Below are positions 17,633-25,803 of a DNA stretch of 64,000 nt, one piece after another. The DNA comes from Caballeronia sordidicola (GTDB taxonomy: Bacteria; Pseudomonadota; Gammaproteobacteria; Burkholderiales; Burkholderiaceae): NCBI RefSeq assembly GCF_002220365.1, contig NZ_MTHB01000096.1:45856-109855 (forward strand). The letters are read 5' to 3'. A model generated the notes under the pieces. The model had not been told where the DNA came from. It saw only the letters and a list, made by a program, of their open reading frames with translations, and did no database searches. How positions within the stretch are numbered: position 1 is the first letter of the stretch; each line of letters begins with the position of its first letter. Position numbers and translations under genes: made by a program.

Positions 17633-18547
17633 ATGAGATCGTCCAGCGAGAATCTCTCTAGCGGTATCAGCGTATTTGCTGCTGTCGTCGATGCGGGAAC
17701 GTTCGCAGCCGCCTCCGAATTGATGGGTATGTCGCCACCCGGCGTTAGCCGTGCAATCGCTCGACTCGAAAGGCGGCTGAAAACACGGCTCTTCAATCGG
17801 ACGACCCGTGCCGTTTCCCTTACTGAAGAGGGCCGGCGGTTCTATGAGCAGGTCATGCCGCACTTGAGGGGAATGGAGGAAGCGGCCGCAGCCGCGGCGG
17901 GAGGCGCCGCGACAGTGCGCGGGAAGCTGCGAATCAATCTTGATCCAGTGTTTTCTCGAATCATTCTGGGCACCAAGCTCGACGAATTCATGGATGCGCA
18001 TCCCGAACTTGAACTCGAGTTCATTGCGAGAGATCAGCTGGGCGACCTCATCATGGACGGCTTCGATCTGGCATTGCGATTTGGCGAACCTCGCTCATCC
18101 AGTCTCATAGCGCGAAAGCTCCTTGACACCGCGATTGTCACTGTCGCTTCGCCCTTGTACCTCGCTCGCCGGGGGCGCCCAGCTGAGCCTCAGGAGCTGG
18201 GTCACAAGGTGCACAGGTGTCTCGAATTCCGGAACCCGGAGACCGGAAAGCCATATCCGTGGGAATTTCATCGCAAGCGCAAAAAGCTTGTTGTCGAAAC
18301 GAATGGACGGCTTACGGTGAATGATCCGAGCGCACTCCTTAACGCGTGTCTGGCTGGCTCCGGCATCGCGCAGATGCTTCTGCTCGGAGCCGAGCACCTG
18401 ATCCGCGAGGAACGGCTCGTCAACCTGTTCCCAGACTGGCCGGATGAGCGCTTCCCGCTCTATGCTTACCATCCGTCGCGGCACCAGATGCCGGCCAAGA
18501 CAAGGGTATTTCTTGACTTTATCGTGGCCTTGACGAGGACGAGTTAG
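17633..18547 (+). CDS. LysR-family transcriptional regulator
   Basis: A 304-residue LysR regulator. The winged helix-turn-helix spans about residues 9-66 (FAAVVDAGTFAAASELMGMSPPGVSRAIARLE read in two halves, then LFNRTTRAVSLTEEG). The effector-binding domain follows at normal length. The ATG at 17633 is preferred over upstream in-frame codons because it places the helix-turn-helix at the family's usual distance from the start. The gene is divergent from a decayed reductase remnant, so its original target may be lost. Confidence 0.9.
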   Translation: MRSSSENLSSGISVFAAVVDAGTFAAASELMGMSPPGVSRAIARLERRLKTRLFNRTTRAVSLTEEGRRFYEQVMPHLRGMEEAAAAAAGGAATVRGKLRINLDPVFSRIILGTKLDEFMDAHPELELEFIARDQLGDLIMDGFDLALRFGEPRSSSLIARKLLDTAIVTVASPLYLARRGRPAEPQELGHKVHRCLEFRNPETGKPYPWEFHRKRKKLVVETNGRLTVNDPSALLNACLAGSGIAQMLLLGAEHLIREERLVNLFPDWPDERFPLYAYHPSRHQMPAKTRVFLDFIVALTRTS

Positions 18548-18785
18548 CAAGTCAGAACAGGTCTGTCGTCGAGAATCCGTGCGAATCAGAACGATGCTGA
18601 CGTTCGCCCCACCGTCGCATCTCTACAAGCCGCGTGGCCTCGTCGGCGAGCCCGTCAAACGCTTCAGCCGACACGCTTTCGGAATGATGCGCGACCGCGA
18701 TTCAGATGCGACCACAAAGGGACGCTCGACCGGACTGTCTACATCGTCGACAATTGATTTTTCATTCGCAGACGGAATCGCACCC

Positions 18786-19172
18786 ATGTTGAGAGGAGAA
18801 GTATTCGTCACGTTTCTATGCGTGGCTTTGTTCTCAGGCAGCGCAGCTTCGGAACAACCGCAGAGGCCACCAGGACCGGTAATGATGGTCCATTTCGATT
18901 ACTACCCCAAGGACCGCGCGCGAATTCGCGTTCTGGAACGCCGGCTAGAAAGTGCGATAAAGCATGCGGGCGTTGGCGAACTTGGAGAGACCGAATATCA
19001 CATCGACGGCAATGATGGCTATTTGTATATGTACGGTCCCAATCCCGATCGACTGTATGGGGTGACGGGTCCAATCCTGAAATCGTCCAGACTGATGACC
19101 GGCGCCGAAGTGACGAAGCACTATGGTCCCCGCGCGGAAACGTTCGCGATACACCCAGACGGCATCCGGTAA
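18786..19172 (+). CDS. Small secreted protein of unknown function
   Basis: A 128-residue protein with a likely signal peptide (VFVTFLCVALFSGSAASE). The mature part has a compact domain: an N-terminal strand (VMMVHFDYYP), a helix (RIRVLERRLESAIKHAG), and an acidic turn DGNDGYLYMYGPNPDRLYGV followed by VTKHYGPRAE. Related short proteins with DGxDGYLYMYGPDAD occur in many bacteria without an assigned role. The start is uncertain, since the open frame extends further upstream, but only this ATG gives a signal peptide. Confidence 0.65.
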   Translation: MLRGEVFVTFLCVALFSGSAASEQPQRPPGPVMMVHFDYYPKDRARIRVLERRLESAIKHAGVGELGETEYHIDGNDGYLYMYGPNPDRLYGVTGPILKSSRLMTGAEVTKHYGPRAETFAIHPDGIR

Positions 19173-19459
19173 CGACTGACCCTTCAGACTCTCAACGTGA
19201 AACACATTTCGACATCGCGTATTGAGCCTTCCCAGCACCAATCGGTCATGACCGTCCGCTAACGAGGATGGATTCCGGTCACGCGCGCCTCAGCTGAACG
19301 ACGTGGCGCAGCTGCCAAGCGCAGACGAAAGCCGCTCGCTGCGACGCACATCGTTGCGGTGCGAACGAGCGCGCGCGGCACGGTGATTGCTGCGATTGTG
19401 ATCAAGCAGGCGGTGGTCGTCTGCGCCTATATTCCAGTCCAATCAAGGAGGGACGGATC

Positions 19460-19786
19460 ATGAACAAAGCAACCAGCACGTTAATCGCGGCCGTCGCCGC
19501 ACTCACGCTGTCGGGCGGGGCTTATGCACAGGCGGGCGGAGGCTCGAACGGCGGCAGTTCGTCGGGCAGCACGGCCAGCCCCGCGAACCAGGTGAACCAG
19601 ATGAACGGTGCAACCGGCGGCTACGGCACGCCAGGCGTCAGCAACTCAGACAGCGGCATGGCCAAGGCGCCGAACTCAGGCCTTCCGAGCAGCACGAACA
19701 GCACCTCGACGTCCGGCACCAGCGCTCCCCCGAGTAACAACACCCTGGCGACCCCGAGCGTAGTGTCGCCGGCCGCCAGCCATTAA
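19460..19786 (+). CDS. Low-complexity secreted protein
   Basis: A 108-residue protein with a clear signal peptide ending AYA-Q and a mature part made almost entirely of Gly, Ser, Asn, Thr, Ala and Pro (GGSNGGSSSGSTASP and similar). No catalytic motif is visible. A strong ribosome site (AAGGAGG) precedes the start. Similar short exported Ser/Gly/Asn-rich proteins are common in Burkholderia genomes with no known function. Confidence 0.75.
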   Translation: MNKATSTLIAAVAALTLSGGAYAQAGGGSNGGSSSGSTASPANQVNQMNGATGGYGTPGVSNSDSGMAKAPNSGLPSSTNSTSTSGTSAPPSNNTLATPSVVSPAASH

Positions 19787-20569
19787 CCGCTGCAAAGATG
19801 ACAACCCGCCGCGAATAAGCGCAAAGCGTGCAAGCGGTTCGATCGCATGGGGCGCATGAGTAGATGCGATCGGCGCCCCAGTTTCGCTTGCTAGCAAGCG
19901 GCGGTTCGCTAGCGAATACGACTAACCCACACACGGTCCATGCTGCCGAGCGTCACGGATAGTAGAAACTTCGCGACGAAACATTCTCATTGATGCGCAG
20001 GTGCGCAAGAGACCGTGAGCAATTCAAGCCTTGGCGAAAAGAAACAACGACAGGTTTGGCTTATGTCGTAACAGACTGCCCTCACGAAATCTACAAATCC
20101 GACGTTCAAGTCCCTCATTCGCCACCCGTCGTAAGACAGGCCGCCGCCCCAAGGACAGCGGTCTTTTTTTCTCCCTGAACACTTCCTGGCGGCGGCTATC
20201 GGCACGCCGACTGGTGCATGCCCATAGGGCCACCGGATACCAGCGACTGGCGATACCGATCAGCAACTGTCAGAAAGCGCTAACGCGATTGGCCTAGCCC
20301 GCCATGTAGCACCAGATAGGCATCAGATAGGCATCAGATTGCCGAATTCGACCTAACGTTGAAGATCGCTTTGCGGAAGATCGACGGACGAAGTGAATCG
20401 AATTCTGCTGATCGACGGCCGTCAGCGACCCGTCAGGAGCGTGTGCTCAATCTCGCCTCGCTGGTTTCGCGATAACGGCCACCTGGGCGCCATGCCACAG
20501 CATCGCCAGGTGGCCGTGACATCGGACGGATCATCCATGCATCAGGTCTGCTGGCGGGGCGTCGCAGCG
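19787..20569. other. Intergenic region with short repeats, no gene
   Basis: About 780 bases between the low-complexity secreted protein and the TetR gene. No supportable coding frame was found. It contains an 11-bp tandem duplication (CAGATAGGCAT at 20313-20323 and 20324-20334) and a long hairpin at 20475-20517. A T-rich run near 20163 follows a GC-rich segment and might end a transcript. Confidence 0.45.
20475..20517. repeat. 12-bp inverted repeat (long hairpin)
   Basis: ACGGCCACCTGG at 20475-20486 is the exact reverse complement of CCAGGTGGCCGT at 20506-20517, with a 19-base loop. There is no T-tract, so it is not a standard terminator. It lies 53 bases past the TetR stop codon and could stabilise the 3-prime end of that transcript or bind a protein. 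Confidence 0.75.
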
Positions 20570-21211
20570 CTAATCGCAAGCGGGGTGAAGTCTAAGAAAC
20601 GCAGCTGTGGCGTCGCGGGCACGTGCCGCGGCTTCGCGTGAATTCGGACGCTCGGCGACGCCGAGCAGCAGACTGAGCATCAAATTGCCCCACAGCAACC
20701 CTCCGAACTGTTCGGCAAGTTCGGCAGGACGGCCATTGAGCTGTCCGGCCACCTGTGCCTGCGCCATGATTTGACGCACGGCGGCACGACTCGTCTCGCG
20801 CCCTATCGAGTCGAGCGCCTGCGCCACCTCAGGAGCATGGACCGCCTCGGCGATCGCCAGTCGGAATACTGCAACGACCGTTGGATCGGTTATCTCGCGG
20901 ACAAGCTGCGTCCCGAGGGAAGTCAATACGCGCGCGAGGGTCTCGCGATCTTGCGGCACAGGCAAGTCAGTGGATACCTGCAGTCGCGTGGCCCGCGCGC
21001 TTATGCATGCGACCAGCATTTCCTTCTTGTTGCCCACCAGCGCGTACAGCTCGCGTTTCGAAACGCGAGCGCGCGTGGCGATCTCAAGCGTGCTGGCCGC
21101 GGCGTAGCCACTCTTCATGAACGCCGCGAAAGCTGCGTCAAGAATGCGCGCGCGCACCTCGGTTTCGTCGCGGCCTTCCTGGCGCTCCTTTGACAGCGAT
21201 GCCGTGGTCAT
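20570..21211 (-). CDS. TetR/AcrR-family transcriptional repressor
   Basis: A 213-residue repressor. The N-terminal helix-turn-helix is at about residues 17-62 (ILDAAFAAFMKSGYAAAS, then VSKRELYALVGNKKEML). The rest is the helical ligand-binding and dimer domain with a C-terminal TetR_C-like part. MTTASL at 21211 is chosen as start; upstream in-frame residues would run through the operators. Two matching palindromes lie between it and the divergent, decayed NmrA-like gene, so autorepression is expected. Confidence 0.9.
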   Translation of the reverse strand: MTTASLSKERQEGRDETEVRARILDAAFAAFMKSGYAAASTLEIATRARVSKRELYALVGNKKEMLVACISARATRLQVSTDLPVPQDRETLARVLTSLGTQLVREITDPTVVAVFRLAIAEAVHAPEVAQALDSIGRETSRAAVRQIMAQAQVAGQLNGRPAELAEQFGGLLWGNLMLSLLLGVAERPNSREAAARARDATAAFLRLHPACD

Positions 21212-21230
21212 CTCGCCTCTCTTGACAGTC

Positions 21231-21246
21231 GGTACCGCATAGTACC
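21231..21246. promoter_or_regulatory. TetR operator copy 1
   Basis: GGTAC CGCATA GTACC, a perfect palindrome of two 5-base arms around 6 bases, lies 20 bases upstream of the TetR start. The identical arm pair and spacing recur at 21265. Confidence 0.75.
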
Positions 21247-21264
21247 ATACTGGGGTCACCAGAT

Positions 21265-21280
21265 GGTACTTACAAGTACC
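21265..21280. promoter_or_regulatory. TetR operator copy 2
   Basis: GGTAC TTACAA GTACC repeats the arm sequence and spacing of the site at 21231, with 34 bases between the two starts. It lies 20 bases ahead of the ATG of the broken divergent gene, where a repressor would be expected to bind. Confidence 0.75.
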
Positions 21281-21299
21281 AGACTTGCCGGAGGACATC

Positions 21300-21538
21300 A
21301 TGCGCAAGCCAAGGATCCTCGTGAGCGGTGCGACCGGGGAGATGGCCAAGGCGATAGATCAGGTCGTGCCGATGCCGCGCCGGTTATTCATGAAAGCCGC
21401 CAGATGGGCGGCTTGCCGACCGATCTGATCAGCGGCGTTCGCTACTGCATTGACGATGACAAATGCAGGGCTTTTGAGCCAAGCGCACCGACCGCCGATG
21501 CGCTTGATTCGTGGCTCACACAGAGCGCGGCGTTGTGA
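21300..21538 (+). pseudogene. NmrA/NAD(P)-binding oxidoreductase remnant
   Basis: The frame opens with MRKPRILVSGATGE, the start of a Rossmann dinucleotide-binding domain with its GxxGxxG-type loop, behind GGAGG. Within about 40 codons the frame is lost. In another frame the sequence resumes with LPTDLISGVRYCIDDD and AFEPSAPTADALDSWL, which resembles the C-terminus of the same family. The middle, about 200 residues, is absent. This is an internal deletion with frameshift, leaving the TetR repressor without an intact neighbour enzyme. Confidence 0.6.
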
Positions 21539-21611
21539 TCGCGGAGCGACGCACGCTGCGCGCTCAAGTTCTCGAAGTCAATCGCGGGCATTCGAACCAA
21601 AGGAGAGACTC

Positions 21612-22145
21612 ATGCAGCCGCAACTCTATTTTTTCGTGAACGTCGCCTTCAGCCTGATCGCGTGGGGGATCGTCGCGAAGCGATACATCTGGCCAAACCT
21701 CCGGCTCCTGGGACGGGCCGAAGCGCTGCGGCCTCTTCTCGTCCTGCACAGCTTCCGCTTCCTTGGATTGGCATTCCTCGTTCCAGGCGTCGTGTCGCCC
21801 GCGCTGCCGTCTGTCTTTGCGCATTCCGCCACATACGGAGACCTCATTGCAGCGACACTCGCGATGCTCTCGCTCGTATTGCTGCCAGGCGGGGCTGGCG
21901 TTGTCATCGCATGGGTCTTCAACCTCTGGGGCTCAGCCGATATCCTGAACGCGTTCTACCAGGCTAATGCTGCCGGGCTCATGGCGGGGCAGTTGGGCGC
22001 CGCCTACTTCCTTCCGACGCTCGTCGTCCCGCTGCTGCTGATTACGCACGGCCTCATCTTCCGGATTCTTCTGCAACATCAAAGTCAGTCCGGAATGCGG
22101 GAGGCCGACAGGCTGGCGAAAGGCTATCAAGCGGAGGGCCCGTGA
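21612..22145 (+). CDS. Multi-pass membrane protein, unknown function
   Basis: A 177-residue hydrophobic protein with about five membrane segments (for example VNVAFSLIAWGIVA, FLGLAFLVPGVV, LIAATLAMLSLVLLPGG, TLVVPLLLITHGLIFRIL). AGGAGAG lies 11 bases before the ATG at 21612. It follows the broken oxidoreductase gene by 73 bases and was probably co-transcribed with it under the TetR repressor. I do not recognise the family beyond hypothetical membrane proteins of this size in proteobacteria. Confidence 0.78.
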   Translation: MQPQLYFFVNVAFSLIAWGIVAKRYIWPNLRLLGRAEALRPLLVLHSFRFLGLAFLVPGVVSPALPSVFAHSATYGDLIAATLAMLSLVLLPGGAGVVIAWVFNLWGSADILNAFYQANAAGLMAGQLGAAYFLPTLVVPLLLITHGLIFRILLQHQSQSGMREADRLAKGYQAEGP

Positions 22146-22208
22146 TCGACGCAACACCCTCCACAGAGCCTCAATCGGTCTGATGGAAGTTCAGTTTTCA
22201 GTCGATGC

Positions 22209-22380
22209 TCAAACCGTCAGGGCCGACCAGATGATCAGTAATCCGAATGCCATGATAGAGCCGCTTTCTGCCCATTTCAGCCAGGTGGGGCGGCGCAGGA
22301 AACGTCCCTCGAAAATAGTCTCGATAACCTGCGCTTGAATTTCGATACCCGGCACCAGACAGTTCGCAAAGATCTCGTTT
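22209..22380 (-). pseudogene. CHASE2-domain sensor fragment
   Basis: On the minus strand, about 55 codons up to a stop read as VPGIEIQAQVIETIFEGRFL, RRPTWLKWAESG and a membrane helix (SIMAFGLLIIWSAL). This is the end of a CHASE2 sensor domain and its first C-terminal membrane segment. There is no start, no rest of the CHASE2 domain and no cyclase or kinase output, so it is a relic of a membrane sensor. It lies directly upstream of the response regulator gene on the other strand. Confidence 0.5.
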
Positions 22381-22451
22381 TCCCTAATACGTAATTCATA
22401 AAATCGGTCGATATCTAGAATGAGCCTAAAACAATTAAAGAGAGGAGCACC

Positions 22452-23879
22452 GTGGCGGAGCCCGTGGAAAAGCTGCACATCCATGTCTTGGACGCAATGC
22501 CAGCGACCAGGCAAGCGGACGAGCGTCCCCCGGTATCGATTGAGGACTCCAATCCGGCGTCTACCCCCGTTGTGCTACTCGTCGACGACGAACCGAGTGT
22601 CTTGTCTGCTCTCAAGCGTTTGCTCAGGCCGACTCGTTACCTGACACTCACGGCGGAAAGCGGCGCGGCAGCGCTGGAGCTGCTCGCGTTGGCCAAGGTT
22701 GATCTGATCGTCTCGGACATGCGAATGCCCTATATGAGCGGAGCCGAATTCCTCGCTCACGCCCAAGCGCTCTATCCGGATACGATGCGCATTCTGTTGA
22801 CCGGCTATTCAGAAATTGAATCGGTTGTCCGCGCTATCAACGAAGGCGGCGTCTATCGATATCTGAACAAGCCATGGGACGACCAGGACTTGCTCCTGAC
22901 AATCGCGCAGGCACTCGAGCAACGCAGACTCCTTAAGGAAACCCAGCGACTGACCGCGCTGGCACACAAACAGAACGACGATCTGCGGCGTTTCAATGCC
23001 GAACTCGAGACGCAAGTACTCTCTCGCACAGAGGAAATCCGTCAGACCGTCATGTTTCTCGAAGATGCACAACGCGATCTAAAGCGCAATTTCTCAACGA
23101 TGGTGCAGGTCTGCGCAAGCATGATCGAACTGCGTTGCGGTGTACTCGGTGGCCAATCACTGCGTATAGGTGAAGTGGGACGGCGTCTGGCGCTGTCGTT
23201 CAATATGAGCGACTTGCAGGCGCAGGATGTGTTCTTTGCCGGTCTGCTGCATGGCATCGGCAAGTTGTCGCTGCCTGACGAACTGCTGCGAAAATCGCTC
23301 GATCGTCTTTCGCCCGAAGAGATCCAGTTCTTCTATCAGCATCCGCTACGCGCGCAAATGGTTTTGACACCGGTCGCGCAGTTGGACCACGTCGCGCACA
23401 TTATTCGGCACCAGTATGAGCGCTTCAATGGTCGAGGCACGCCGGACGGTTTATCAGGCTCGGACATTCCGTTCGGATCGCGAATTTTGGCCGTCGCCCG
23501 CGATTTCGAGGGTCTGCGCAGTGGCGCAATTGTGAAGCAAGCCATCTCGCTCGAGCAGGCGATCGTGATGCTCAAGTCGCAGGCTGGAACGCGCTACGAT
23601 CCGCAGATTGTCGATCGCTTCGTGGAGTTGGTGAAGGACCCGCTCGCGTTGAGTTCGGAGACCTCAGTCGTGCAGATCGACGTATTGCACCTCCGGGAAG
23701 GCATGCGTCTCGCCGACGACCTGCGCACGAGCCGAGGTGTGCTGCTGCTCGCCAAAGACGGTGTGGTTTCCGCTCATCAGATCGAGCAGGTAAGACGCTT
23801 CCAGGCACAGGAAGGGACGCCATTCACGATTCTGATTCACGCGGCCGTACTGGCTCAATCCGAGCCCGCGAACCCATGA
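22452..23879 (+). CDS. Response regulator with degenerate HD-GYP domain
   Basis: A 475-residue protein. The receiver domain (about residues 39-155) has the acidic pair Asp45/Asp46, phospho-acceptor Asp89 (VSDMRMP) and Lys140 (LNKPW). A coiled-coil linker (165-205) leads to an HD-GYP-like domain (about 210-400). That domain lacks key residues: the HD pair reads His267-Gly268 (LLHGIGK), the HHE motif reads HQYE, and GYP reads GTP (329-331). Active HD-GYP proteins degrade c-di-GMP; this one probably binds a ligand or partner instead. The GTG start follows AGAGGAG. The downstream kinase may phosphorylate it. Confidence 0.88.
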   Translation: MAEPVEKLHIHVLDAMPATRQADERPPVSIEDSNPASTPVVLLVDDEPSVLSALKRLLRPTRYLTLTAESGAAALELLALAKVDLIVSDMRMPYMSGAEFLAHAQALYPDTMRILLTGYSEIESVVRAINEGGVYRYLNKPWDDQDLLLTIAQALEQRRLLKETQRLTALAHKQNDDLRRFNAELETQVLSRTEEIRQTVMFLEDAQRDLKRNFSTMVQVCASMIELRCGVLGGQSLRIGEVGRRLALSFNMSDLQAQDVFFAGLLHGIGKLSLPDELLRKSLDRLSPEEIQFFYQHPLRAQMVLTPVAQLDHVAHIIRHQYERFNGRGTPDGLSGSDIPFGSRILAVARDFEGLRSGAIVKQAISLEQAIVMLKSQAGTRYDPQIVDRFVELVKDPLALSSETSVVQIDVLHLREGMRLADDLRTSRGVLLLAKDGVVSAHQIEQVRRFQAQEGTPFTILIHAAVLAQSEPANP

Positions 23880-23988
23880 CCGCATCAGCATAAAGCAGCG
23901 CTTGCCAGATGGCGCCGCGCAATTTTGTGCGACCCCAGGGCTTATCCGGAAGCATCGCAGCATCGAGTCAGCTCAAAGAGAGACATAG

Positions 23989-25803
23989 ATGAACGTCATT
24001 CATAGTCCCTGCGCGCAGGTAGCCGAACTTGACGAGCCGATGCGCACGCGCAAAGAGCTCGTGCGCGAACTGACGGTGCAGCGGGACCGCCTGACAACCG
24101 CACTGGAGAGCATGCCACAGGGTATTTGCATGGTGGACGAGACGGGTCGGCTCACCATCTGCAATAGACATTTCCTCGAGATGCTTCAGCTTCCGGCCAA
24201 CGCTTTCGACGACGGCAAGACCTATGTCGATGTCTTGTCCGGCAGCCCGGTATTCGGGGAACATATTGAATGCCCGGTGCGCCCTTACGCTGCTGAATAT
24301 TTCGCGATGGTCTGGTCGAACGGTCCCGCGAATGTGCAACAGCAATGGTTCGACGATCGCGTCATGTCGATTACGCATCAGCCGTTGGCCACGGGCGGTT
24401 TCATTGAAACGTTCGACGACGTCACCGAACTACGCCGCGCCGACGCGCGCATTGCGCATATGGCAATGCACGATGCGCTGACCGAGCTGCCAAACCGGGC
24501 GCTGCTGCGGCAGCGGATCGAAGAGACTTTGCTGCACGGCGACCCTGCGGGTTTTGCGCTGCTGTACGTCGATCTGGACCGTTTCAAGAACGTGAACGAC
24601 ACCCTCGGGCACCCGATCGGCGATGCCCTGTTGCAACAGGTCGCGGCACGGCTCACGCAGCAGTTGCCGACCAGTGCCCTGGTCGCGAGGATCGGCGGCG
24701 ACGAATTTGCAGTGCTGATGCGAAGCGACACCGGGCGCGGGCAGATCGCGATGCTTGCCGAGCGGCTAATTTGCGGTGTTAGTGATCCCTACACCATCGA
24801 AGGACATGACATCGTGATCGGCACCAGCGTTGGCATCGCGATCGCTCCGGAGCACGGTGACGACTGGGCAGCGCTCGCGAAGCACGCGGATCTCGCGCTG
24901 TACGAGGCGAAGTCAGCCGGGCGCGGATGCTACCGCTTCTTCGAAGCCAAGCTGGAGCATTCGATGCAGGCGCATAGAGCACTCGCACTCGAACTGCACC
25001 AGGCGATAGGCCGGCATGAATTTGAGCTGTGCTACCAGCCGCTCATCAATCTGCACCCGCAGCGCATCAATGGCTTTGAAGCGCTGTTGCGATGGCGTAA
25101 TCCGAAGCGGGGTATCGTCGGAGCAGGCGAATTCGTGCCGCTGGCAGAAGAACTGAGTCTCATCGTACCGATCGGCGAGTGGGTGCTCCGCCATGCCTGC
25201 TGGCGAGCAACGCGCTGGCCGGAGCCTCTGCGCGTATCGGTGAATCTTTCCGCAGCCCAGTTTCAAGGCGATGGTCTTGTAGACACTGTTGCATCGGCCT
25301 TAAGGGAGTCGGGTCTCGCGCCGCATCGGCTCGAACTGGAGATCACGGAGTCGATGTTGCTCGAGAACACGGAAGCAGTGCTGGCCGTGCTGCATCGGCT
25401 TCGACGGATCGGTGTCAGCATATCGATGGACGATTTTGGCACGGGCTACTCGTCACTGAGCTATGTGACGATGTTTCCGTTTGACCGCATCAAGATCGAC
25501 CAGTCTTTCACGAAAGGAATCGATGAACGTCCTGAAGCGGGAGCCGTCATCCGGGCGGTGACGGGCTTGTGCGCGAGCCTAGGAATCGTCAGCACGGCGG
25601 AAGGGGTAGAAACGATTGCGCAACTCGACTTCTTGTCCCGTGCCGGATGCGACGAGGCACAGGGATATCTTTTCAGCCGCCCGCGCCCGGAACAAGAAAT
25701 CGCACGCTTCCTCGCCTCGTGGGAGCCTGGCGAATCGCGCCGTGCACCGATTCTATCGGAGGCGGGTACAGACCCGCACGCAGAGCAGGACGACCTGTCG
25801 TGA
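23989..25803 (+). CDS. PAS-GGDEF-EAL c-di-GMP turnover protein
   Basis: A 604-residue cytoplasmic protein. A short N-terminal coiled coil precedes a PAS-like domain (about 35-150; SMPQGICMVDETGRLTICN). The GGDEF domain (about 155-320) has an intact GGDEF at 236-240 but no RxxD inhibitory site just ahead of it. The EAL domain (about 335-590) keeps EALLRW, ELEITES, DDFGTGYSSL, KIDQSF and AEGVET, the full catalytic set. It could make or degrade c-di-GMP. It lies 109 bases after the response regulator, and its stop overlaps the kinase start. Confidence 0.93.
   Translation: MNVIHSPCAQVAELDEPMRTRKELVRELTVQRDRLTTALESMPQGICMVDETGRLTICNRHFLEMLQLPANAFDDGKTYVDVLSGSPVFGEHIECPVRPYAAEYFAMVWSNGPANVQQQWFDDRVMSITHQPLATGGFIETFDDVTELRRADARIAHMAMHDALTELPNRALLRQRIEETLLHGDPAGFALLYVDLDRFKNVNDTLGHPIGDALLQQVAARLTQQLPTSALVARIGGDEFAVLMRSDTGRGQIAMLAERLICGVSDPYTIEGHDIVIGTSVGIAIAPEHGDDWAALAKHADLALYEAKSAGRGCYRFFEAKLEHSMQAHRALALELHQAIGRHEFELCYQPLINLHPQRINGFEALLRWRNPKRGIVGAGEFVPLAEELSLIVPIGEWVLRHACWRATRWPEPLRVSVNLSAAQFQGDGLVDTVASALRESGLAPHRLELEITESMLLENTEAVLAVLHRLRRIGVSISMDDFGTGYSSLSYVTMFPFDRIKIDQSFTKGIDERPEAGAVIRAVTGLCASLGIVSTAEGVETIAQLDFLSRAGCDEAQGYLFSRPRPEQEIARFLASWEPGESRRAPILSEAGTDPHAEQDDLS

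Noticed and set aside
20100..20125. GTTCAAGTCC followed by CGCCACC, resembling the 3-prime end of a tRNA
   Set aside because: The T-arm stem does not pair and no anticodon or acceptor 5-prime half is present. At most an attachment-site scrap, but there is no integrase or second copy.
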